Shown: positions 1 through 6,135, counted from the first letter of the stretch. The stretch: 6,948 bases of DNA from Pseudomonadota bacterium (GCA_023432885.1 JAEZEU010000460.1:1-6948); one strand, 5' to 3'. A program made the numbers and translations. The notes: a model not told the origin generated them from the sequence alone.

Positions 1-1634
1 AGGATCTGCCGAAGGAGATCAAGCGGCTCGATGCGGCGCTGGCAAAACTGCGCGCCGATCTCGACCGCATGCTGGAGCGCGGCGACGTCGCCGACGGCGG
101 CGAGCACCGCGACGTGCTGGAAGCCTATCGCATGTTCGCCAATGATTCCGGCTGGTCGCACAAGCTGCAAGAGGCGGTCGGGACCGGCCTTACCGCGGAA
201 GCTGCGGTGGAACGCGTGCAGTCCGACACCCGCGCGCGCATGCTGCGCTCGACCGATCCTTATTTGCGCGAGCGCCTTCACGACCTCGAGGATCTCGGCC
301 ACCGCCTGATGCGCCAGCTCGCCGGCCGAGACCATGCTCCGTCACGGGAACAGCTGCCCGACAACGCCATTCTGATCGCGCGCGCGATGGGGCCGGCAGC
401 CCTGCTGGACTATGACCGCAAACGGTTGCGCGGCCTCGTGCTGGAGGAGGGCACCGCCAATTCCCATGTCGCGATCGTGGCGCGCGCGCTCGGCATCCCC
501 GCGGTCGGCGAGGTGCCGAACGCGCCGGGCATTGCCGACCCCGGCGACGCCATCATCGTCGACGGCACCTCGGGCTCGATCTATGTGCGGCCCTCCAGCG
601 AAATCGAATCGGCCTATGCCGAGCGGGTTCGCCTGCGCGCACGGCGGCAGGCGCAATATTCGGCATTGCGCGACCTGCCCTGCAAGACCCGGGACGGCCA
701 GAAGATCGACCTCCTGATCAATGCCGGCCTTGCCATCGACCTGCCGCATATCGAGGACACCGGCAGCGCCGGCATCGGCCTGTTCCGCACCGAGTTGCAG
801 TTCATGGTGAGCCCGAACCTGCCGCGCGCCAGCGACCAGCTCGCGCTCTATCGCACGGTGCTCGATGCCGCCGGCGACAAGCCGGTGACGTTCCGCACCC
901 TCGACATTGGCGGCGACAAGGCGCTGCCCTATATGGAGACGGTGATCGAAGAAAACCCGGCGCTCGGCTGGCGCGCGATCCGGCTCGGACTCGACCGGCC
1001 GGGCCTGTTGCGCGGCCAAATCCGCGCCCTGTTGCGCGCCGGCGGCGGACGTTCGCTGAAGATCATGTTCCCGATGATCTCGGAGGTGGCTGAATTCGAT
1101 GCGGCCAAGGCGATCGTCGAGCGCGAGCTGACATATTTGCGCCAGCACGGACATTCGCTGCCCGAGCGCATCGACATCGGCACCATGGTGGAAGTGCCGG
1201 CGCTGCTCTACCAGATGGACGAGCTCTTCAAGAAGGTCGACTTCGTCTCGGTCGGCTCCAACGACCTGTTTCAGTTCATGTTCGCCGTCGACCGCGGGAA
1301 CGCGAAAGTATCCGAGCGTTTTGACACCATGTCGGCGCCGATCCTGCGCGCGCTGCGCGACATCGTGCGCAAGGCCAATGCCACCGGGAAGGGCCTGTCG
1401 CTGTGCGGCGAGATGGCCTCAAAGCCGCTCGGCGCGCTGGCGCTGATCGCGATTGGCTATCGCTCGCTGTCGCTGTCGGCGACCGCGCACGGCCCGGTCA
1501 AGGCGATGATCCTCGATCTCGATGCGAAGAAAGCGGAAGCGATGATCACGCCGCTATTGGACGCGCCTGCCGGCACCGTATCGATCCGGCAGAAGCTGAC
1601 GGAATTCGCAGAAGCCGAGGGGCTGACGTTGTAG
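1..1634 (+). CDS. ptsP: Phosphoenolpyruvate-protein phosphotransferase PtsP (EI-Ntr), 5'-truncated by window edge
   Basis: Enzyme I of the nitrogen phosphotransferase system, a cytoplasmic enzyme that takes phosphate from PEP onto a histidine and passes it to NPr and then EIIA-Ntr. The reading frame is open from base 3, giving 543 visible residues. The family is about 750 residues, so roughly 200 are missing, including the N-terminal GAF sensor domain. Visible in order: the end of the PEP-utiliser N-terminal helical domain; the swivelling phosphohistidine domain with GTANSHVAIVARALGIPAV (His codon 465-467); then the PEP-binding TIM barrel with GIGLFRTE (Arg codon 786-788), TFRTLDIGGDK (Arg codon 894-896), NPALGWRAIRLGLDR, GSNDLFQF (Asn codon 1260-1262) and the active-site Cys in SLCGEMASKP (codon 1404-1406). 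All key residues are intact. The NSHVAI and SNDLFQF variants and the prfA neighbour favour PtsP over sugar-PTS enzyme I. In rhizobia the gene often follows lysC, but that region is outside the window. Confidence 0.95.
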   Translation, partial: DLPKEIKRLDAALAKLRADLDRMLERGDVADGGEHRDVLEAYRMFANDSGWSHKLQEAVGTGLTAEAAVERVQSDTRARMLRSTDPYLRERLHDLEDLGHRLMRQLAGRDHAPSREQLPDNAILIARAMGPAALLDYDRKRLRGLVLEEGTANSHVAIVARALGIPAVGEVPNAPGIADPGDAIIVDGTSGSIYVRPSSEIESAYAERVRLRARRQAQYSALRDLPCKTRDGQKIDLLINAGLAIDLPHIEDTGSAGIGLFRTELQFMVSPNLPRASDQLALYRTVLDAAGDKPVTFRTLDIGGDKALPYMETVIEENPALGWRAIRLGLDRPGLLRGQIRALLRAGGGRSLKIMFPMISEVAEFDAAKAIVERELTYLRQHGHSLPERIDIGTMVEVPALLYQMDELFKKVDFVSVGSNDLFQFMFAVDRGNAKVSERFDTMSAPILRALRDIVRKANATGKGLSLCGEMASKPLGALALIAIGYRSLSLSATAHGPVKAMILDLDAKKAEAMITPLLDAPAGTVSIRQKLTEFAEAEGLTL

Positions 1635-1650
1635 CGGGCCGGTTCCCGCT
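1633..1650 (+). other. Inverted repeat overlapping the ptsP stop codon
   Basis: The arms AGCGGG (1633-1638) and CCCGCT (1645-1650) are perfect complements with a 6-base loop, and the 5' arm includes the last two bases of the ptsP TAG. A pyrimidine-rich stretch (CCCCTTTCGCTTTC, 1654-1667) follows, but there is no continuous T-run. In RNA this could be a weak intra-operon terminator, a pause site or an RNA-stability hairpin between ptsP and prfA. A strong terminator is unlikely. The dyad is seen directly; any function is inference. Confidence 0.35.
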
Positions 1651-1685
1651 CCGCCCCTTTCGCTTTCTGCCATTTGAGAACTGCC

Positions 1686-2765
1686 ATGCTGCCCGAAGCC
1701 AAACTCGACATTCTGCTCGCCCACCACGCCGCGCTCGAGAACGAACTGCTGGGGCAAGTGAGTTCCGACCGCTATGTGCAGATCACCCGCGAGCTGGCCG
1801 ACCTCAATCCGCTGATCGAAGCCGTGAAGGACTATCGCGGCGTGCAGACGGAGCTTGCCGGAACCGAGGCACTGCTTGCCGATCCGGCGACGGACGCTGA
1901 AATGCGCGGCATGGCGGAAACCGAGCGTGATGAATTGCAGGCGAGACGCGACAAGCTCGAGCAGAAGATCCGCGTGGCGCTGCTTCCCAAGGATGCCATG
2001 GACGATCGTAACGTGGTGCTGGAAATCCGCGCCGGCACCGGCGGCGACGAGGCCTCGCTATTCGCGGGCGACCTGTTCCGCATGTATGAGCGCTTCGCCA
2101 ACCTGCAGGGCTGGAAGGTCGAGGTGATATCGGCCAGCGAAGGCACGGTCGGCGGCTACAAGGAAATCATCGCCGAGGTGCAGGGCCGCGGCGCGTTTGC
2201 CAAACTGAAATTCGAATCCGGCGTGCACCGGGTGCAGCGCGTGCCCGACACGGAGACGCAGGGCCGCATCCACACTTCGGCGGCGACCGTCGCCGTGCTG
2301 CCCGCGGTGCAGGATGTCGACGTCGAGGTCAAGAACGAGGACTTGCGGATCGAGACCATGCGCGCGGGCGGCGCCGGCGGCCAGCACGTCAACAAGACGG
2401 AATCGGCGATCCGCATCACCCACATTCCGACCGGTATCGTCGTGATGATGCAGGACAGCCGCTCGCAGCACAAAAACCGCGCGTCCGCCATGAACATCCT
2501 GCGATCGCGCATCTACGACGCCGAACGGCAGCGCCAGGAAGCGGCGCGCTCCGCCGACCGCAAGGAGAAGGTCGGCTCCGGCGACCGCAGCGAGCGCATC
2601 CGCACCTATAACTTCCCGCAAGGCCGCGTCACCGATCACCGCATCAATCTGACGCTCTACAAGCTGCCGCAGGTGATCTCCGGCGAAGCGCTGGGCGAAC
2701 TGGTAGATGCCCTCACCACCGAGCACCAGGCCGCGCAATTGGCGGCGCAGGGCGCGGCGGCGTAA
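1686..2765 (+). CDS. prfA: Peptide chain release factor 1 (RF1)
   Basis: Class I release factor that reads UAA and UAG in the ribosomal A site and triggers hydrolysis of peptidyl-tRNA. The protein is 359 residues from the ATG at 1686, the usual RF1 length. The N-terminal coiled helical domain runs to about residue 100 (LPEAKLDILLAHHAALE onward). The stop-codon-reading P-x-T tripeptide is PDT at residues 187-189 (codons 2244-2252), inside RVPDTETQGRIHTSAATVAV; RF2 would have SPF there. The catalytic loop is RAGGAGGQHVNKTESAIR with GGQ at codons 2376-2384, Gln being residue 233. The conserved SQHKNRASA and RIRTYNFPQGRVTDHRI blocks follow. A TTG at 1674 is in frame and would add four residues. 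I prefer the ATG because family members begin close to LPEAKLD and GAGAA (1676-1680) gives a modest ribosome-binding site 5 bases before it. The gene follows ptsP by 51 bases and is probably co-transcribed with it. Its Gln233 is the expected substrate of the next gene, prmC. Confidence 0.97.
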   Translation: MLPEAKLDILLAHHAALENELLGQVSSDRYVQITRELADLNPLIEAVKDYRGVQTELAGTEALLADPATDAEMRGMAETERDELQARRDKLEQKIRVALLPKDAMDDRNVVLEIRAGTGGDEASLFAGDLFRMYERFANLQGWKVEVISASEGTVGGYKEIIAEVQGRGAFAKLKFESGVHRVQRVPDTETQGRIHTSAATVAVLPAVQDVDVEVKNEDLRIETMRAGGAGGQHVNKTESAIRITHIPTGIVVMMQDSRSQHKNRASAMNILRSRIYDAERQRQEAARSADRKEKVGSGDRSERIRTYNFPQGRVTDHRINLTLYKLPQVISGEALGELVDALTTEHQAAQLAAQGAAA

Positions 2766-2839
2766 TCTCTCCGGGCAACCCGTCTCCGCCAAGGCCGCCG
2801 GGCTTTGCATTAAGGCCCGCCGTAGCTTTGGTGTAGGCA

Positions 2840-2950
2840 ACAAGCCGGGATCCATAACCACAGGCGAGAGCCGTTGCGCGAACAGGCAATTCCGACCAAC
2901 CTTATCGATATGCCACGGCGTATGGCTCACCGCTTTCGCCGGGACGAACG
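2840..2950. repeat. Putative dispersed palindromic intergenic repeat, degenerate
   Basis: The 185-base gap between prfA and prmC contains a stretch (CCGGGATCCATAACCACAGG near 2848-2867, then GGCGTATGGCTCACCGC and TTTCGCCGGGACGAACGATG up to 2953) that resembles, from memory, an abundant intergenic repeat of Bradyrhizobium and relatives. Frame 1 across it reads HGVWLTAFAGTNDD, very like the 'GVWVPAFAGTT' peptide that spurious ORFs in those genomes carry when they cross the repeat. The usual CCCGC-CTTC-GCGGG hairpin near its end is decayed here (ACCGC-TTTC-GCCGGG). The boundaries are approximate. The identification is from recall and needs a search of the host genome. Confidence 0.55.
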
Positions 2951-3820
2951 ATGACTCCTTTCACCATCGAATCCGCACGGCGCGCGCTTGCGGCGCGCCT
3001 GCAATCCGCCGGCATCGAGGCGGCCGAACTCGACGCGCGGCTGCTGGTTGGCCACGCGCTCGGCCTCGATCTCACCGGCATGATCCGGGCTGCAAATCGC
3101 ACCCTCACCCCGGATGAATCGGATCGCCTCGACGCCCTCGCCGGTCGCCGGCTCGCAGGCGAACCCGTCGCGCGCATTATCGGCCACAAGGAATTCTGGG
3201 GTTTGCCGCTGATGCTCTCGCCGGCAACGCTGGTGCCGCGGCCGGACACCGAGACGGTGGTCGAACTGGCGCTCGATATGCTGCGGGCAAACCCCGAGAG
3301 GCAGGGCACACGTATCGCCGACCTCGGCACCGGCACCGGCGCGATCCTGCTTGCTCTGCTATCCGAATTGCACGGCGCGGTCGGCATCGGCACCGACATT
3401 TCACAGGAGGCGCTGGAGACTGCGCGCGGCAACGCGGCGCGGCTCGGGCTCGCCGATCGCGCCGGCTTCATCCGCTCTGATTACGCCGCCGGGCTGACCG
3501 GCTCCTTCGATCTCATCGTCTCGAACCCGCCCTATATCCGGACCGGCGATATCGCGGGCCTTGCGGTCGAGGTGCGCGACCACGATCCGCGAAGGGCCCT
3601 GGACGGCGGACCCGACGGGCTCGACGCCTACCGGTCGCTGATCCCCCAGGCTGCGCGCATCCTGAGTGCGGGGGGCGTGCTGGTTGTGGAGGCCGGGCAG
3701 GGCCAGGCGGCCCAAATTGAAGCTTTGATGACCGCGACGGGATTGACGCCTCACCGGGCGCCCAAGGCCGATCTGGGCGGTATTTCGAGGGCCGTCGCGG
3801 CCCGTAAAATGCCCCGATAA
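2951..3820 (+). CDS. prmC: Release factor glutamine methyltransferase PrmC (HemK)
   Basis: SAM-dependent N5-glutamine methyltransferase that methylates the GGQ glutamine of RF1 and RF2, raising termination efficiency. It is cytoplasmic and 289 residues long, within the family range. The N-terminal helical substrate-recognition domain covers about residues 1-80 (ARRALAARLQSAGIEAAELDARLLVGHALG). The signature VPRPDTETVVE follows, then SAM motif I DLGTGTG at residues 124-130 (3320-3340). The catalytic NPPY motif is in IVSNPPYI, residues 192-195 (3524-3535). The tail EAGQGQAAQIEALM and GGISRAVAARK fits the family. The ATG at 2951 is preceded only by GGGA at 2941-2944 as a Shine-Dalgarno-like site, and the upstream sequence belongs to the putative repeat. 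The frame is open upstream but I see no earlier ATG near it. Sitting just after prfA, its substrate gene, supports the assignment. Confidence 0.96.
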   Translation: MTPFTIESARRALAARLQSAGIEAAELDARLLVGHALGLDLTGMIRAANRTLTPDESDRLDALAGRRLAGEPVARIIGHKEFWGLPLMLSPATLVPRPDTETVVELALDMLRANPERQGTRIADLGTGTGAILLALLSELHGAVGIGTDISQEALETARGNAARLGLADRAGFIRSDYAAGLTGSFDLIVSNPPYIRTGDIAGLAVEVRDHDPRRALDGGPDGLDAYRSLIPQAARILSAGGVLVVEAGQGQAAQIEALMTATGLTPHRAPKADLGGISRAVAARKMPR

Positions 3821-3859
3821 AGTCCGATTGGAACGCAAAAAAACCTCTTGGAATTGCCT

Positions 3860-3881
3860 CCGGGAACGACTACGTTTCCGG
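3860..3881 (+). other. Hairpin, 9-bp stem with tetraloop
   Basis: The arms 3860-3868 (CCGGGAACG) and 3873-3881 (CGTTTCCGG) pair over nine positions with one G-U wobble in the plus-strand RNA, around the loop ACTA. It lies 40 bases after the prmC stop. No T-tract follows, so it is more likely an RNA-stability or structured-RNA element than a terminator. Confidence 0.5.
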
Positions 3882-3899
3882 CCACAACATCGGTCCAGG

Positions 3900-3935
3900 G
3901 TTGCCGGCTGGCCCCGCTAGCGAGCGGGAGGCAAC
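3900..3935 (+). other. Two-tier inverted repeat
   Basis: The outer arms GTTGCC (3900-3905) and GGCAAC (3930-3935) enclose the inner arms CCCGCT (3913-3918) and AGCGGG (3923-3928), which have a 4-base loop AGCG. Both six-base stems are perfect. The internal loop is lopsided (7 bases on the 5' side, 1 on the 3' side). The inner arm sequences are the same pair, in opposite order, as the dyad at the ptsP stop. Confidence 0.5.
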
Positions 3936-4102
3936 TAGAGGCAGTTTAGCCCGCCGATTAACGGTTCCAGAACGCAAAGGTCTTTTGAGCGCAATGGCTG
4001 AAGCTGTGCTGCTCACGACCGCAAAGCGAACGAAAGCCTGATATTGCGCCTGAATACTTACGCAACAGAGCTGGGCTTGTTTCGGCAAGGTGAATGATTG
4101 GT

Positions 4103-4123
4103 CGCCGGCGATGAGCGTCGGCG
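4103..4123 (+). other. Hairpin, 8-bp GC-rich stem
   Basis: CGCCGGCG (4103-4110) and CGTCGGCG (4116-4123) pair over eight positions with one G-U wobble around the loop ATGAG. It lies in the gene-free stretch upstream of the DUF4167 gene. No T-tract follows immediately. Confidence 0.4.
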
Positions 4124-4170
4124 GTTGGGGACGCGTCTTTTGTTGAACGCGAATATTGGCGAAATCGGCA

Positions 4171-4207
4171 GCGTTTCGGCCTGCACCGCAATCGGTGCAC
4201 GCGAAGC
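4171..4207. other. Perfect 7-bp dyad with extended outer pairing; possible operator or RNA stem
   Basis: TGCACCG (4182-4188) and CGGTGCA (4193-4199) are perfect inverted copies around CAAT. Beyond a small internal loop, TTCG (4175-4178) pairs with CGAA (4202-4205), and GC (4171-4172) with GC (4206-4207). It lies 81 bases upstream of the DUF4167 start codon, so it could be a regulator-binding dyad or a stem in its leader RNA. No named regulator motif was recognised. Confidence 0.4.
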
Positions 4208-4287
4208 TTGTGCCGCGCCATGAAAAGGCAATCCGGACGAACTACGACGATCGAAGCTACTTATCAGGGCTGGAATAAAGGCGAGAC

Positions 4288-5064
4288 ATGAGAAACGGTC
4301 AGAACAACAAGCGGATGCGCAACCGCAACAACAACAACAATAACAACAACCGGCGCGGCCAGAATCCGTTGACCAGGGTCTACGAGTCCAACGGGCCCGA
4401 CATCAAGATTCGCGGCACCGCCTCCCACATTGCCGAGAAGTACGTACAGCTCGCCCGCGATGCGCGCTCGTCCGGCGATCCGGTTGCTGCCGAAAACTAC
4501 TATCAGCACGCCGAACATTATTTCCGTCTGATTGCCGCCGCTCAGGAGCAGTTCCGGCAGAACCAGCCGCAGCATCAGCAGCAGCCGCGCATCGATAACG
4601 ACACGACGATCGACGAGGGCGAGGATGAGGGCGACGGCTTCTCGCCGTTCGGCCAGGAGCCCGGCTTCGTGCCGCAACAGCAGCCGCAACCCTATATGCG
4701 CGACAGCGGCCAGCGGGACCGTGACCAGCAGCCCTATCAACGCGATCAGCAACAGCCTCGCGAGCATCGAAGCGACCGCGAGCATCGCGGCGAGCGCGAA
4801 CATCGCGGCGATCGTGAGCATCGCCCCCAGCCGCAACCGCCGCAACCGCAGCCCGTGATCGCCGACAGCGTCGACCGGTTGCCCTCGTTCATCACCGGGG
4901 CGCAGCCGCAGATCAACGGCGGCGAGCGCAGCTTTGAAGGCAGCGGAGGTGGCGGCGAGCGCTATCCGCGCCGGCGTCGCCGGCCGCATGGCGGGCCGCG
5001 CCCGGACAACAACGTGGCCGGGGCGGCGCCCGCCGCTTCGGGCGAGGATCTCGGCAACGAGTAA
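4288..5064 (+). CDS. DUF4167 domain-containing protein, low-complexity, function unknown
   Basis: 258-residue, very hydrophilic protein with no signal peptide or membrane segment. Residues 1-23 are Asn/Arg-rich with a run of eight Asn (codons 4327-4350). The conserved DUF4167 region covers about residues 24-87 (GQNPLTRVYESNGPDIKIRG, then an apparent helical pair through AENYYQHAEHYFRLIAAA, loosely like a TPR hairpin). The rest is disordered-looking: Gln/Pro-rich, an acidic stretch near 107-115, a tandem REHR-x-x repeat (4759-4830), and a five-Arg cluster at residues 228-232 near the C-terminus. The start is supported by AAAGG (4277-4281) six bases upstream. The family is, to my knowledge, alphaproteobacterial and without an assigned biochemical role. 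The Asn/Arg-rich ends and the neighbouring translation genes make RNA or ribosome association a reasonable guess, but it is only inference. A strong terminator follows. Confidence 0.88.
   Translation: MRNGQNNKRMRNRNNNNNNNNRRGQNPLTRVYESNGPDIKIRGTASHIAEKYVQLARDARSSGDPVAAENYYQHAEHYFRLIAAAQEQFRQNQPQHQQQPRIDNDTTIDEGEDEGDGFSPFGQEPGFVPQQQPQPYMRDSGQRDRDQQPYQRDQQQPREHRSDREHRGEREHRGDREHRPQPQPPQPQPVIADSVDRLPSFITGAQPQINGGERSFEGSGGGGERYPRRRRRPHGGPRPDNNVAGAAPAASGEDLGNE
4759..4830 (+). repeat. Four tandem 18-base coding repeats (REHR-x-x)
   Basis: Inside the DUF4167 gene, four consecutive 18-base units encode REHRSD, REHRGE, REHRGD and REHRPQ. The units differ at synonymous positions (GAG/GAA, CGC/CGA/CGT), so they are not a very recent expansion. 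The tract gives a charged, probably disordered Arg/Glu/His segment and may vary in copy number between strains. Confidence 0.85.
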
Positions 5065-5101
5065 GCAGCTCTACCGCGTTCACAACGAGGGCGCAGATGG
5101 C

Positions 5102-5141
5102 AGGGCGGGCAAAGCGCAAGCGTGCCCGCCCTCTTTCTTTT
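5102..5141 (+). terminator. Intrinsic (Rho-independent) terminator after the DUF4167 gene
   Basis: AGGGCGGGCA (5102-5111) and TGCCCGCCCT (5123-5132) form a perfect 10-bp GC-rich stem with an 11-base loop, directly followed by a T-rich tail TCTTTCTTTT (5132-5141). It starts 38 bases after the DUF4167 stop and points rightward. The tail is on the plus strand only, so it should not act on the convergent minus-strand gene. Bases 5142-5195 hold nothing else I can identify. Confidence 0.9.
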
Positions 5142-5195
5142 CCGGAGATCTATCTCAGGTGAAAATTCCGCACGGAGCCGCGCGCCTTTGCCAAG

Positions 5196-5939
5196 CTACA
5201 GCCTCGTGCCTCCCCGTGTGCTTGGCGAGGGTACCAGCACCGGCTGCAGCGAGGGAATGAGGCGCACGCGCTCGCGATGCGCGGGAAGCGCGCGATACAC
5301 CTGCTTGGTGGCTTCCACGATGTGCACACCCGCGAGAGGCATCGACAGCACCTCACCGGCGCGTTCCCATGCCATGGCCGAGCGCAGGAACCAGCTGTTG
5401 GCCACCGGCGGCATGAAAAGTGCCTCGCCCCAGGCGGCCGGCGTGAACCAGGTCTGCCGCAACAACTGCGTGATCTGTGCGCGCGAATAGGGCCGGCCGT
5501 GCCCGAACGGCGTCTTATCGGTACGGGTCCACACGCCGCGGCGGTTGGGGATGACGGCGATCATCCGGCCCGAAGGCGCGAGCACGCGCCACACCTCGCG
5601 CAAGAGGGTTTCCGGATCGTCGCACATCTCCAGCGCGTGCACGAGCAGGATGCGGTCAAAGGAGGCCTCCGGCAGCGGCAGCGAGAATTCGTCGACCAGC
5701 GCTGCAAGCGCCGGCCGCCCGGTCGGCCATTTCAGCACGCCCTGGGCGGCCGGCATGAACGCGATGCAGCGCTCGCTGTTGTCGCGAAACAGCCCTAGAT
5801 AAGGCGTAGGATAGCCAAGGCCGAGCACGCGCTGGCCTTCCGCATCCGGCCAGCAGGCATGGATGCCGCGATTGATCAGCCGACGCGCCACGATGCCGAG
5901 GCGCTGGGAATAGAAATCGCGGAGGTCGATGACGTCCAT
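5196..5939 (-). CDS. Class I SAM-dependent methyltransferase-like protein adjacent to gloB
   Basis: 247-residue soluble protein of the Methyltransf_11 type; substrate unknown. Post-I motif regions are clear: SFDRILLVHALE (residues 93-104) and REVWRVLAPSGRMIAVIPN (114-132), the usual 'L-x-P-G-G' strand 5 segment with Ser for the first Gly. Motif I, normally VLDLGCGTGYL, reads VLGLGYPTPYL at 38-48: the Asp and two glycines are replaced by Gly, Pro and Pro. Close rhizobial homologues, as I recall them, share this change, so it looks like a lineage feature and not damage. The segment GVWTRTDKTPFGHGRPYSR (135-153) is also typical of these homologues. The start is supported by AAGG (5947-5950, minus strand) seven bases before the ATG. 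The gene is divergent from gloB and convergent with the DUF4167 gene. Whether it still binds SAM is uncertain. Confidence 0.85.
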   Translation of the reverse strand: MDVIDLRDFYSQRLGIVARRLINRGIHACWPDAEGQRVLGLGYPTPYLGLFRDNSERCIAFMPAAQGVLKWPTGRPALAALVDEFSLPLPEASFDRILLVHALEMCDDPETLLREVWRVLAPSGRMIAVIPNRRGVWTRTDKTPFGHGRPYSRAQITQLLRQTWFTPAAWGEALFMPPVANSWFLRSAMAWERAGEVLSMPLAGVHIVEATKQVYRALPAHRERVRLIPSLQPVLVPSPSTRGGTRL

Positions 5940-5950
5940 GTGATTACCTT

Positions 5951-6019
5951 AGCGCTTTCAAGCGGAGCCTGTCCCGCACCCGATGCGGGGTGGGTACCGG
6001 TGCGCGTGAAGAAAACGCT
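5951..6019. repeat. Inverted-repeat element between divergent methyltransferase and gloB genes
   Basis: The ends AGCGCTTTC (5951-5959) and GAAAACGCT (6011-6019) are inverted copies with one mismatch. Inside is a perfect hairpin, CCCGCA (5973-5978) and TGCGGG (5984-5989), with a 5-base loop. The segment GGGTACCGGTGCGCGTGAAG and AAAACGCT (5992-6019) resembles, from memory, a dispersed extragenic palindrome common in Rhizobiales. It begins inside the methyltransferase ribosome-binding region (5947-5950) or just beyond it, so it could affect that gene's leader. Confidence 0.5.
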
Positions 6020-6135
6020 CTAATTTGAAATGTATCATGCTCACGTTCCGCGCGAAGCGCCGAAAATGGCATTGCCGCGGATGAGTTAACGCCATATCTG
6101 TTGAGCCGGCCTGGACAACAGTCCCTGGAGAAATC

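Larger units (their letters stand above)
3821..4287. other. 467-base intergenic region with several inverted repeats, no convincing gene
   Basis: This stretch between prmC and the DUF4167 gene is less GC-rich than its neighbours and has no ORF with protein-family resemblance. Short frames on the minus strand (about 3870-4221) have no recognisable motif and read like chance. It holds an A7 run (3837-3843) and four sizeable inverted repeats, listed separately: 3860-3881, 3900-3935, 4103-4123 and 4171-4207. None is followed by a T-run, so they do not look like intrinsic terminators. I could not find a convincing sigma-70 promoter. The region could hold a long structured 5' leader for the DUF4167 gene, a separate small RNA, or decayed repeats. 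No tRNA, SRP RNA, RNase P or tmRNA signature was recognised. Confidence 0.6.

Noticed and set aside
342..1154. Long minus-strand frame (270 codons) opposite ptsP
   Set aside because: Antisense to a well-conserved gene in high-GC DNA, where shadow frames are expected. The translation shows no family motif.
1403..1900. Plus-strand frame of 165 codons bridging the ptsP end and prfA start
   Set aside because: Overlaps two firmly identified genes out of frame. It is Arg/Ala-rich and typical of a frame-shifted shadow.
2058..2930. Minus-strand frame of 290 codons opposite prfA
   Set aside because: Shadow of a conserved release factor gene; low-complexity composition and no recognisable domain.
2707..3117. 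Plus-strand frame of 136 codons across the prfA-prmC gap
   Set aside because: Runs out of frame through the ends of both genes and the repeat-like element. It is useful only because its HGVWLTAFAGT stretch flags the repeat.
3837..3881. A7 run plus hairpin read on the minus strand as a terminator
   Set aside because: On the minus strand the T7 lies 16 bases beyond the stem, and there is no minus-strand gene upstream for it to terminate.
3870..4221. Two overlapping minus-strand frames (72 and 87 codons) in the gene-free stretch
   Set aside because: No recognisable protein motif or convincing ribosome-binding site, and they cross several inverted repeats. Chance frames are the simpler reading.
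6072..6100. Possible sigma-70 promoter for gloB (TTGCCG, 17 bases, TATCTG)
   Set aside because: The -10 half matches the consensus at only three positions, and its conserved final T is missing. Too weak to list without start-site data.
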